A stretch of DNA of 10,054 bases from Candidatus Hydrogenedentota bacterium (GTDB lineage: Bacteria; Hydrogenedentota; Hydrogenedentia; Hydrogenedentales; SLHB01). Location: assembly GCA_007118235.1 (NCBI GenBank), contig SKRY01000329.1, forward strand, positions 1 to 10,054. The letters are read 5' to 3'. Numbering within the stretch: position 1 is the first letter of the stretch; each line of letters starts with the position of its first letter. Position numbers and translations under genes: made by a program. Below are positions 1 to 5,856 of the stretch, piece by piece. The notes below the pieces were generated by a model. It had not been told where the DNA came from. It saw only the letters and a program-made list of their open reading frames with translations, and made no database searches.

Positions 1-272
1 CATGCACACGTGGGACGATGCATTTTTCTGTGCTGGCCAGGATCATGGCGATGCCCTAACTATCTCCGATCTGCGCGCGATAATCGCCGGGCGTTTTCGT
101 GGCTAGCCTCATGGTTGGGACCGGGGTGTGTTGTCACGGCTATGATTCCACAGCGGCTTGTAGAGGCCCATGTGCTCGCGAGTTTCCATGAAGGGGATTT
201 GTTCCTGGAGCCGTTTTATGAACACGCCTCAGAGGCCTTTATGTCTAACACTAAAATGGCGCACAATTAGTT
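1..272. other. Left-edge region, no gene identified; possible gene remnants
   Basis: No recognisable gene lies here. Two + strand readings look partly coding. One frame enters from the window edge and stops with TAG at 104-106; its last residues read DALTISDLRAIIAGRFRG. A second frame is open from position 1 to TAG at 268-270. The second half of that frame, from ATG 142, reads like protein (for example EAHVLASFHEGDLFLEPFYE), whereas its first half is rich in Cys, Trp and Arg and looks like an out-of-frame shadow. The two together could be the end of one gene broken by a frameshift near 100-120, or chance. I cannot assign a family. The second frame ends two bases before the start codon of the transporter at 273. 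Confidence 0.3.
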
Positions 273-1187
273 ATGACTCGCTCTACGGTTGTACTGTCTT
301 CAGCTTTTGTACTGCTATGGAATTCTGGCTTCATAGGCGCCGAATATGGTTTACCCTACGCAGGGCCTTTTGCGTTGCTATTCTGGCGTTATCTGGCGCT
401 TACCCTTATCCTTTTTTCGTATCTGTTGATGCGCCAACGTTTTCGATGGATTGGATGGACGGCAGGCGCACTAAACATGACAGTTGGTATCTTGGCCCAT
501 GGCGTATGGCTGAGTTGCGTACTCCTTGCTCTGAACCAAGATGTGCCTGCCGGAATAGTGGCGCTGGTGGTCGCCTTGCAACCCCTGGCCACCGGCGCCT
601 TTTCAGGAATCGCAACTGGTGAACACACGCCGCTTCATAGGTGGCTGGGACTGATAATCGGATTTTTGGGGGTTGCTTTAACAATACTCAGCAGGATTGA
701 TTTTTCGGACAGCGGGTCGATTTTCGGATACTTGATTCCTTTGGGTTCCGTTATAGCCATTACAATAGCTAGCTTGATCCAGAGAAGGACGGCGCTAAAG
801 AAGAACCACGAAAAGGATGCTATTGATCTGGTCTTGTTCTACCAAAGCCTTGGGACTGCGATAGCCTTGACATTTCCGGCCATATTTATTGAAAACCTGG
901 AGACTCAATGGCCGGTTGAATTCATCTACACCATGCTATGGCTTATTCTTGCAGTTTCCCTGGGCGCTTATGCCCTCATGTGGATGCTGATCAAGAGAAT
1001 GGATGCCACAAGGGTGGCCAGCTTATTTTATCTAGGTCCTCCGGTAACCATGCTTATGGCCTGGATAGCTTTTGGGGATGTGCTCCAACCGATGGACATT
1101 ATTGGGCTTGCCGTGGTTTTGGCAGGGGTGTCGCTTACACAAGTCAGGTGTAACGGCAAAGAGGCGGCACGGACTTGCAGCCCGTGA
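273..1187 (+). CDS. EamA/DMT-family membrane transporter (RhaT/YdcZ-like permease)
   Basis: A 304-residue, very hydrophobic protein with the two-fold internal repeat of the drug/metabolite transporter (EamA) family, about ten membrane helices in the inner membrane. Each half carries the family pattern. The first has LLWNSGFIGAEYGL (about 14-27), PFALLFWRYLAL (32-43) and PAGIVALVVALQPLATGAF (92-110). The second has ATRVASLFYLGPPVTMLMAW (245-264) followed by an acidic residue in FGD. Basic loops near 54-58 and 170-177 fit cytoplasmic sides. Such proteins export or import amino acids, metabolites or drugs; the substrate cannot be read from sequence. An in-frame stop at 252-254 fixes ATG 273 as the first start. 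It has no Shine-Dalgarno, so translation may depend on the reading ending at 270. Codon use (many TTA, ATA, AGG-type codons) is more AT-rich than in the other genes, which hints at a different origin. Confidence 0.92.
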   Translation: MTRSTVVLSSAFVLLWNSGFIGAEYGLPYAGPFALLFWRYLALTLILFSYLLMRQRFRWIGWTAGALNMTVGILAHGVWLSCVLLALNQDVPAGIVALVVALQPLATGAFSGIATGEHTPLHRWLGLIIGFLGVALTILSRIDFSDSGSIFGYLIPLGSVIAITIASLIQRRTALKKNHEKDAIDLVLFYQSLGTAIALTFPAIFIENLETQWPVEFIYTMLWLILAVSLGAYALMWMLIKRMDATRVASLFYLGPPVTMLMAWIAFGDVLQPMDIIGLAVVLAGVSLTQVRCNGKEAARTCSP

Positions 1188-1190
1188 TTC

Positions 1191-1212
1191 ATGGCCTTGA
1201 AGACCAGGCCAT
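1191..1212 (+). terminator. Hairpin just after the transporter stop codon
   Basis: A perfect 7-bp inverted repeat, ATGGCCT (1191-1197) against AGGCCAT (1206-1212), with an 8-base loop, begins three bases after the transporter TGA. No T-tract follows, so it is not a textbook intrinsic terminator. It could slow polymerase or protect the 3' end of the message. Confidence 0.4.
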
Positions 1213-1236
1213 CCCCGCGAGAATTCACCGTGGCCG

Positions 1237-1312
1237 TCAACAACTAAGGAGTGCTGTCAACGAGCCCAGGCTGGGCGCTCTAATACTCCCGGGCTCGAAG
1301 TGGTGTTGTTGA
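1237..1312. repeat. Nested inverted repeats in the transporter-isomerase spacer
   Basis: An outer 8-bp inverted repeat, TCAACAAC (1237-1244) with GTTGTTGA (1305-1312), encloses an inner perfect 7-bp repeat, CGAGCCC (1261-1267) with GGGCTCG (1291-1297). The inner stem can extend inward by two further G-C pairs after one A-C mismatch. Together they could fold into a long two-part stem. It is not a tRNA: no acceptor, anticodon or T-arm pattern fits. Roles as terminator, leader structure or protein-binding site are all possible. It ends about 25 bases before the ribosome binding site of the next gene. Confidence 0.45.
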
Positions 1313-1336
1313 GTGACGGGAAGGTATAACGAATCC

Positions 1337-1344
1337 AAAAGGAG
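1337..1344 (+). promoter_or_regulatory. Ribosome binding site of the isomerase-like gene
   Basis: AAAAGGAG lies 8 bases upstream of ATG 1353. It is one of the strongest Shine-Dalgarno sequences in the window and fixes the start used. Confidence 0.8.
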
Positions 1345-1352
1345 AACCAGGG

Positions 1353-2207
1353 ATGAGTAAGACAGGATCAATTGTAGTCAAGGCGATGGCCGTGCTGACG
1401 ATTGCGGCGCTGGCGGGTGGCGCTGGCTTGGCCAACGCCGGGGAAGCGTGGACGGATGCGGGGAAGGCCTACAGTTTCCGGAATTTCACGCTCTTCGAGG
1501 CGCTTGAGCAGACCAGGGCGCTGGGGATGACGGAGTTCGAGGCGAATCCCGGTCAACGGCTCAGCCCAAACCATGACGTGGGAATGGGACCGGACCTGAG
1601 CGATGCCGAACGCGATGAAGTGCGGGAAAAGGCCGGGGCGCTTGGCGTGGACATTGTGGCCTTTGGGGTCGTGACGCTGACAGCCGATGAGGCGCAAGCG
1701 CGGCCCATATTCGAGTTCGCGGATGACATGGGCATCGGCATTCTGGTGGCGCACCCCGATCTCGACAGCTTCGATTTGCTGGACGAGTTGGTCGAGGAGT
1801 TCGGCATAAAGGTCGCCATCCACAATCATGGCCCCGAGTCCAATTACGACAAGGTGGCCGACACCCTGGAGGCGGTGGAGGGGCGGCATCCCTACATCGG
1901 CGCCTGTGTGGACACGGGCCACGTGATTCGCTCGCAAGAAGAACCGCACGAGGTCGTCGAGGCGTTGGGCGGGCGGGTGCATTCGCTCCACCTCAAGGAC
2001 TGGGAATACGGGGAAGGCGAAACGATTGTCGGCGAGGGGGATGTGGACCTGAGCGCGCTGGTGAACGCGCTGCGCGCCGTGGAGTTCGACGGTCCCATCG
2101 CCTTGGAATACGAGCTTCAGCCGGACAATCCATCGCCCGACATGGCCGTGGGCCTGTTCAATTGGCGGCTCGCCGTGCTTCGGACGGCCTCGTCCGAGGG
2201 GCCGTAA
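1353..2207 (+). CDS. Exported sugar phosphate isomerase/epimerase-like TIM-barrel protein
   Basis: A 284-residue protein of the xylose-isomerase-like/AP-endonuclease 2 TIM-barrel superfamily. An N-terminal signal peptide is visible: Lys3 and Lys10, a hydrophobic core at about 11-27, and a probable signal peptidase I site after Ala29 (LANA before GEAW). The mature protein should therefore act in the periplasm or outside. Barrel motifs in order: GMTEFEAN (58-65), AIHNHGPE (155-162), GACVDTGH (183-190), HSLHLKDW (210-217), GEGDVDL (227-233) and ALEYE (250-254). Asp187, His213 and Glu252 match metal-binding positions of the family; the strand that often supplies another acidic ligand here carries His-Asn-His. 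Relatives isomerise or epimerise ketoses or inositol derivatives, but most sequences at this level have no proven substrate. It has its own ribosome binding site and sits apart from the downstream gene cluster. Its base composition matches that cluster, not the transporter. Confidence 0.9.
   Translation: MSKTGSIVVKAMAVLTIAALAGGAGLANAGEAWTDAGKAYSFRNFTLFEALEQTRALGMTEFEANPGQRLSPNHDVGMGPDLSDAERDEVREKAGALGVDIVAFGVVTLTADEAQARPIFEFADDMGIGILVAHPDLDSFDLLDELVEEFGIKVAIHNHGPESNYDKVADTLEAVEGRHPYIGACVDTGHVIRSQEEPHEVVEALGGRVHSLHLKDWEYGEGETIVGEGDVDLSALVNALRAVEFDGPIALEYELQPDNPSPDMAVGLFNWRLAVLRTASSEGP
2178..2199 (+). terminator. Hairpin overlapping the last codons of the isomerase gene
   Basis: A 9-bp stem (2178-2186 with 2191-2199, one G-T wobble, the rest Watson-Crick) with a 4-base GCCT loop lies inside the final codons, ending six bases before the TAA stop. 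No T-run follows. It is a compact, stable structure placed where a terminator or 3'-end stabiliser would be expected, but factor-independent termination is not supported. Confidence 0.4.
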
Positions 2208-2276
2208 TCGGCCAAGGCGCGCTGATCGTTCCGCTACATGAGCCGTCCATCCAACGCCACGCCATGAGGAGCAAGC

Positions 2277-2384
2277 ATGTGGCGGCCTGGACGCGAGACC
2301 CAGTGGGGGATGGAACTTTTGTTGTCCATCTTGTATTGCTTAACGGGGAGATGTTGTGCCGGGAAGGGTGATGAACAGGTGTAA
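2277..2384 (+). CDS. Possible 35-aa small protein, weakly supported
   Basis: ATG 2277 is preceded by GAGGAG (2266-2271) at a 5-base spacing. It opens a 35-codon frame ending in TAA at 2382-2384. The product has a short hydrophobic middle (MELLLSILYCLTG) flanked by charged ends, which could touch a membrane. No family is recognised. The frame runs into the -35 region of the accA promoter. A second frame is open over the same bases, so the coding claim rests only on the ribosome binding site. Chance is the more likely explanation. Confidence 0.2.
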   Translation: MWRPGRETQWGMELLLSILYCLTGRCCAGKGDEQV

Positions 2385-2408
2385 ACATTTCTCCGATTCT
2401 GTTATACT
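2380..2408 (+). promoter_or_regulatory. Extended -10 promoter upstream of accA
   Basis: TATACT (2403-2408) is a 5/6 match to the sigma70 -10 consensus and is preceded by TGT, giving an extended -10 (TGnTATACT). With a 17-base spacer the -35 is TGTAAA (2380-2385), only a 3/6 match, which is usual for extended -10 promoters. Transcription would start near 2415 and give a leader of about 70 bases to GTG 2485. It is the best promoter-like sequence before the long + strand gene run. Confidence 0.6.
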
Positions 2409-2469
2409 GCGCGTAATCCTTTGGAAAGGCAGGAAGTGACGAGGCGGCTTCGGGGCCGTCCAAATGGAA

Positions 2470-2475
2470 AAGGAG
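2470..2475 (+). promoter_or_regulatory. Ribosome binding site deciding the accA start (GTG 2485)
   Basis: AAGGAG at 2470-2475 stands 9 bases before GTG 2485. The in-frame ATG at 2464 lies upstream of this site and has no good Shine-Dalgarno of its own. The site therefore favours GTG as the true start. Confidence 0.65.
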
Positions 2476-2484
2476 CGTCAATCC

Positions 2485-3456
2485 GTGGCTGACGCAAGAG
2501 AAAAGACCCAAGTTGGCGTGGAGCAGAGTTTGCCGTTTGAACGCCGCATCATGCAGCTGGAAGCCCACCTGGAGGTGGCCGAGTCCGAACAAGAGCGGTA
2601 TGAACTCCAGGAGGAGCTAGAGCGGGAGCGCGAGGCCGTATTCTCGAACATGACGGCCTGGCAACGGGTGCAATTGGCCCGGCACGCCCTGCGCCCCCGG
2701 ATGCTCGACTATACAAACCGCATCCTGGACGATCTCGTGGACCTTCATGGCGACCGTCTCATGGGCGATGACCCCGCCGTGGTGGGAGGCATCGGCCGGT
2801 TTCGGGGCCAGTCCGTCATGGTGGTGGGCCAACAGAAGGGCGTCACGACCGAAGAAAAAGTGGCGCGCAACTTCGGCATGGCCCATCCCGAGGGCTACCG
2901 GAAGGCGTTGCGCCTTTTCCGCCTGGCCGAACGCTGGCGGATGCCCATCGTCACCTTTGTCGATACACCGGCGGCCCACCCTGGCATTGAGGCCGAGGCC
3001 CGGGGACAGGGCTCGGCCATCGCCACCAACCTGTTGGCCATGATGCAGTTGCGCACGCCCTTCTTTACGGTGGTGATTGGTGAAGGGGGCAGCGGCGGCG
3101 CCCTGGGCATCGCCTTGGGTGACACCGTGGCGATGATGGAGCACGCGATCTACGTGATTTGTCCGCCCGAACGCTGCGCCGAGATCTTGTGGCGCGATGT
3201 CGAGAAGAAAGAGATGGCGGCGTCCGCCCTGCGCGTTACCGCCGGGGATCTGTATGATCTCGGCATTGTGGATCGTGTGATTTCCGAACCTTCACTGGGA
3301 GCGCATCGGGATCCGGACGCGGCGGCCGAGAGCATCGCCGAGGAATTGGAGTTGTTCCTGGACCACATCAAGAAAGGCGGATGGTCCCTCGAATCGCGGC
3401 AGGAGAAATATCGCCGCATGGGCATCTACAGCGAGCGGGTCACACAGGAACTGTAA
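2485..3456 (+). CDS. accA: Acetyl-CoA carboxylase carboxyltransferase subunit alpha
   Basis: The alpha half of the carboxyltransferase of acetyl-CoA carboxylase. Together with AccD it moves the carboxyl group from biotinylated AccB to acetyl-CoA, making malonyl-CoA for fatty acid synthesis in the cytoplasm. From GTG 2485 the protein has 323 residues, close to the roughly 319 of E. coli AccA. The N-terminal helical region (QSLPFERRIMQLEAHLEVAE, 14-33) is followed by the carboxyltransferase core: QKGVTTEEKVARNFG (117-131), PEGYRKALRLFRLAE (135-149), PIVTFVDTPAAHPG (154-167), the oxyanion/CoA-site stretch VIGEGGSGGALG (197-208) and CPPERCAEILW (226-236). An alternative ATG at 2464 would add seven residues. 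The zinc-finger-bearing partner accD is not in this window. It is the first gene of the long + strand run. Confidence 0.97.
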   Translation: MADAREKTQVGVEQSLPFERRIMQLEAHLEVAESEQERYELQEELEREREAVFSNMTAWQRVQLARHALRPRMLDYTNRILDDLVDLHGDRLMGDDPAVVGGIGRFRGQSVMVVGQQKGVTTEEKVARNFGMAHPEGYRKALRLFRLAERWRMPIVTFVDTPAAHPGIEAEARGQGSAIATNLLAMMQLRTPFFTVVIGEGGSGGALGIALGDTVAMMEHAIYVICPPERCAEILWRDVEKKEMAASALRVTAGDLYDLGIVDRVISEPSLGAHRDPDAAAESIAEELELFLDHIKKGGWSLESRQEKYRRMGIYSERVTQEL

Positions 3457-3506
3457 GCGCCGGTTTGGCCCGGCTTGCGGGGGATGACCGGCATACCTGG
3501 AAGACC

Positions 3507-3824
3507 GTGGACACACTCAGTCTCGAAGAGGGAAAAGACGGATCTGTACGGCTGCGGATTCGGGTGCAGCCGGGCGCCTCAAGGCGCGCCGTGCGGCTGA
3601 GTCCGGAGGGGGAGGTGCGCCTGGCGGTGACGGAAAAACCCAAGGACGGCGAGGCCAATGCCGCCGTCGCCGGGTACTTGGCCCGGATTCTGGGCGCGCC
3701 GAAACGGGACATCGCGGTTGTTGGGGGACTCAAGTCCCGCAATAAGACGGTTTCCATAGCGGGCTTGAGTCCGCGGGAAGTGGAAATGCGCCTCCGGGCG
3801 GAGGCGGAATCAGTACCGACGTAG
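3507..3824 (+). CDS. yggU: YggU/DUF167 family protein
   Basis: A small conserved protein of the DUF167 (YggU) family, whose molecular role is not established. The family pattern is clear: VRLRIRVQPGASR, then EKPKDGEANAAV, then GGLKSRNKTVSI. I chose GTG 3507, giving 105 residues, a normal size for the family. The frame is open back to 3381 inside accA, but those codons are only a shadow of accA. A GGAAG at 3499-3503 lies rather close to this start; TTG 3465 is an alternative without a ribosome binding site. It begins 50 bases after accA and ends 12 bases before the purine nucleoside phosphorylase start, so cotranscription is likely. Confidence 0.88.
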   Translation: MDTLSLEEGKDGSVRLRIRVQPGASRRAVRLSPEGEVRLAVTEKPKDGEANAAVAGYLARILGAPKRDIAVVGGLKSRNKTVSIAGLSPREVEMRLRAEAESVPT

Positions 3825-3829
3825 AAGGA
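3825..3829 (+). promoter_or_regulatory. Ribosome binding site of the purine nucleoside phosphorylase gene
   Basis: AAGGA at 3825-3829, directly after the upstream TAG, is 7 bases before GTG 3837. It supports that GTG as the start. Confidence 0.65.
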
Positions 3830-3836
3830 AGTTGCC

Positions 3837-4670
3837 GTGACGGAATTGCGCGCGAAGATCGACGAAGCAATACAAACCATTCGAACACACAGCTCGATTC
3901 AGCCCCAGGCCGCGATCATTCTGGGCACGGGGCTGAACGGACTGGCCGAACAACTTGAGGCGGACGCCCGCATCAGCTACGACGACATTCCCCATTTCCC
4001 GCGCACCACGGTCGACGCGCACGCCGGGGAGCTGGTGCTGGGCCATCTAGCAGGAAAGCCCGTGGTGGCGTTGGCGGGGCGCTTTCACTACTACGAGGGC
4101 TATACGCTGCAAGAAGCCACCTTTCCCGTGCGCATCGCGCAAGCCCTTGGGGTAAGCACGCTGATTGTGTCGAACGCGGCGGGGGGCCTCAACCCCGAGT
4201 TTCGCGCTGGCGACCTCATGCTCATTACGGATCACATCAACTTCATGGGGGACAATCCCCTTATTGGACCGAACGATGACACGCTGGGGCCCAGGTTTCC
4301 CGATATGTCGGAACCCTATAGTTGGGAGCTGATCGAGCTGGCGGAGACCAAGGCCCTCGAGTTGGGCGTCAAGCTGCGCCGTGGCGTATACTTGGGGTGT
4401 CCAGGCCCATGTCTTGAAACGCGGGCCGAGTACCGGTTCATGCGGTTTCTCGGGGCGGACACCGTGGGGATGAGCACGGTTCCGGAAGTGATTGTGGCGG
4501 TACACGCCGGCTTGAAGGTGCTGGGTTTTTCGGCCGTCACGGATGAGTGTTTCCCCGAGGCCCTTCAGCCGGTGGACATCGACCGGATCATCGCCACGGC
4601 CAACAGTATCGAGCCGGTCATGAGCCGGTTGGTGTACGCATGTATCGAGAGCATGAATCTGGACCGGTAG
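3837..4670 (+). CDS. punA: Purine nucleoside phosphorylase, trimeric PNP/MTAP family
   Basis: A cytoplasmic purine salvage enzyme that splits purine nucleosides with phosphate to the free base and (deoxy)ribose 1-phosphate. The 277 residues fit the family. Motifs in order: ILGTGLNGL (28-36), the Ser-containing phosphate loop of relatives changed to Thr31; GRFHYYEGY (81-89); VSNAAGGLNP (111-120); PGPCLETRAE (189-198) with the base-binding Glu194; and GADTVGMSTVPEVIVAVHAG (206-225). After this, human and most bacterial PNPs have an Asn that contacts 6-oxopurines (Asn243 in human). Here the motif is VTDECFPEAL, with Asp236 at that place. Methylthioadenosine phosphorylases also have Asp there, so the preferred base is uncertain. 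The downstream gap is 69 bases. Confidence 0.93.
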   Translation: MTELRAKIDEAIQTIRTHSSIQPQAAIILGTGLNGLAEQLEADARISYDDIPHFPRTTVDAHAGELVLGHLAGKPVVALAGRFHYYEGYTLQEATFPVRIAQALGVSTLIVSNAAGGLNPEFRAGDLMLITDHINFMGDNPLIGPNDDTLGPRFPDMSEPYSWELIELAETKALELGVKLRRGVYLGCPGPCLETRAEYRFMRFLGADTVGMSTVPEVIVAVHAGLKVLGFSAVTDECFPEALQPVDIDRIIATANSIEPVMSRLVYACIESMNLDR

Positions 4671-4739
4671 CCGGATGGGAACGCGGCGGAGGGGCTGCCT
4701 CTTCATGGCGCTGGGGCAAAGGAATTTGGGTGGGGTCGC

Positions 4740-5786
4740 ATGGTGAATAACGTTATACGGCTACTGTTCATCTTGGCTTGCGCCATCATGGGCTACGCGT
4801 GGGCACACTACGTTCTTGCCACGCACGAGGGAACAACCGAGGGGTCCGCCGCATATTGGGCGTGGGTCGTTGCGGGAACCGTGAGCGGCATGGTGGTGGG
4901 AGGACTCGTCCTCTATGCGCTGCGGTTCGTGACCCAGGACATTTTCGAGCGTATCATGCCTGTGCTGGTATCCGTGGTGATAGCCATGGTGCTGGGGTAT
5001 GTCGCCAGTCAATACCTCATTGCCTTTGTCTTGAATATTCGAGACACGGCGATCCACAATCTACTCGTGGCCACATTGGTGCTGGTCTTCGGGTACATCG
5101 GCATCACGCTGGGCCTTACGCGCGCCTCCAATTGGGACTCCTTGATTCGGGCGGTCAAGAAGAGACACTTCGAGAATGGCAATCCCAAGATTGTGGACAC
5201 CAGCGTCATCATTGACGGGCGGCTCGCCGATATCTGCGAGACGGGCTTCATAGAGGGCACGCTCATCATCCCCCGGTTCATCCTTCACGAATTGCAAAAC
5301 ATCGCCGATTCCGCGGACGAACTCCGCCGGGCGCGCGGCCGCCGCGGGCTGGACCTGCTCAAGAACATCCAGGAATCCGCGGAGAAGCACAACATCGATG
5401 TACAGGTGGTGGAGGATGATCCCCAGGAAGTGAGCGAGGTGGACAGCAAGTTGGTTCATCTCGCCCGCGAATACGGCGCGAAGATCCTCACGAACGACTT
5501 GAATCTGAACAAGGTCGCGCGGATCGAGGGCGTCAGCGTGCTCAATATCAACGACCTTTCCAACGCCGTGAAACCCGCGGTTTTGCCCGATGAAGAGATG
5601 CACATCAAGATCGTGAAGGTCGGGAAGGAAGCCTCCCAAGGGGTGGGCTACCTCGACGACGGCACCATGGTGGTCGTGGATGGCGGGAAGGATCACGTAG
5701 GGCGCGCCGTGTCCGCGGTGGTCACAAGCGTGCTGCAAACCACCGCCGGGCGAATTATCTTCACGCGTCTGCGGAGCGCGCTCTAA
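4740..5786 (+). CDS. Membrane-anchored PIN/TRAM domain protein (YacL-like putative RNase)
   Basis: A 348-residue protein with four predicted membrane helices at about 4-26, 39-62, 73-97 and 106-126, then a cytoplasmic PIN nuclease domain (about 150-275) and a C-terminal TRAM RNA-binding domain (about 283-345). PIN acidic residues are visible: Asp153 in VDTSVIIDGR, Glu184 in LHELQ, Asp235 in EVDSKL and Asp253 in LTNDLNLN. The TRAM part shows GKEASQGVGYLDDGTMVVV. The architecture matches YacL of Bacillus and its wide relatives, thought to be metal-dependent RNases; the substrate is unknown. YacL genes often sit beside ispD and ispF, as here. ATG 4740 has only a weak upstream purine stretch, so translation may depend on coupling or on unstructured leader. 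Confidence 0.93.
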   Translation: MVNNVIRLLFILACAIMGYAWAHYVLATHEGTTEGSAAYWAWVVAGTVSGMVVGGLVLYALRFVTQDIFERIMPVLVSVVIAMVLGYVASQYLIAFVLNIRDTAIHNLLVATLVLVFGYIGITLGLTRASNWDSLIRAVKKRHFENGNPKIVDTSVIIDGRLADICETGFIEGTLIIPRFILHELQNIADSADELRRARGRRGLDLLKNIQESAEKHNIDVQVVEDDPQEVSEVDSKLVHLAREYGAKILTNDLNLNKVARIEGVSVLNINDLSNAVKPAVLPDEEMHIKIVKVGKEASQGVGYLDDGTMVVVDGGKDHVGRAVSAVVTSVLQTTAGRIIFTRLRSAL

Positions 5787-5856
5787 TGGCTCGTTGTCTT
5801 TCCCGGGCGCCCGCAAAGCGCTCCCGATCGGACTTCAGCGCCTGGAGATGACCGGG

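Larger units (their letters stand above)
2208..2484. other. Intergenic region between the isomerase gene and accA
   Basis: This 277-base gap has no recognised gene. It contains one weak small ORF (2277-2384), the extended -10 promoter (2380-2408), a short leader of about 70 bases, and the ribosome binding site of accA. In the leader, CGGC and GCCG around a TTCGGG loop (roughly 2444-2457) could form a weak hairpin. No riboswitch pattern was recognised. Confidence 0.6.

Noticed and set aside
1301..1330. TATAAC as a -10 box for the isomerase gene
   Set aside because: No acceptable -35 at 16-18 bases, and the start of transcription would fall on the ribosome binding site itself.
1188..1352. A tRNA or other structured RNA gene in the hairpin-rich spacer
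   Set aside because: No cloverleaf, anticodon arm or T-loop pattern can be fitted; only simple inverted repeats are seen.
2158..2592. A 144-codon minus-strand open frame over the isomerase-accA gap
   Set aside because: It overlaps both real genes, has no ribosome binding site that stands out, and has no recognisable protein features.
3381..3506. Longer N-terminus for the YggU/DUF167 protein starting inside accA
   Set aside because: The extra codons overlap accA in another frame and the family begins close to the GTG 3507 start.
5794..5856. TTG start adding 21 residues to IspD
   Set aside because: The extra residues show no IspD similarity, and ATG 5857 has a suitably spaced GGAG and gives the usual length.
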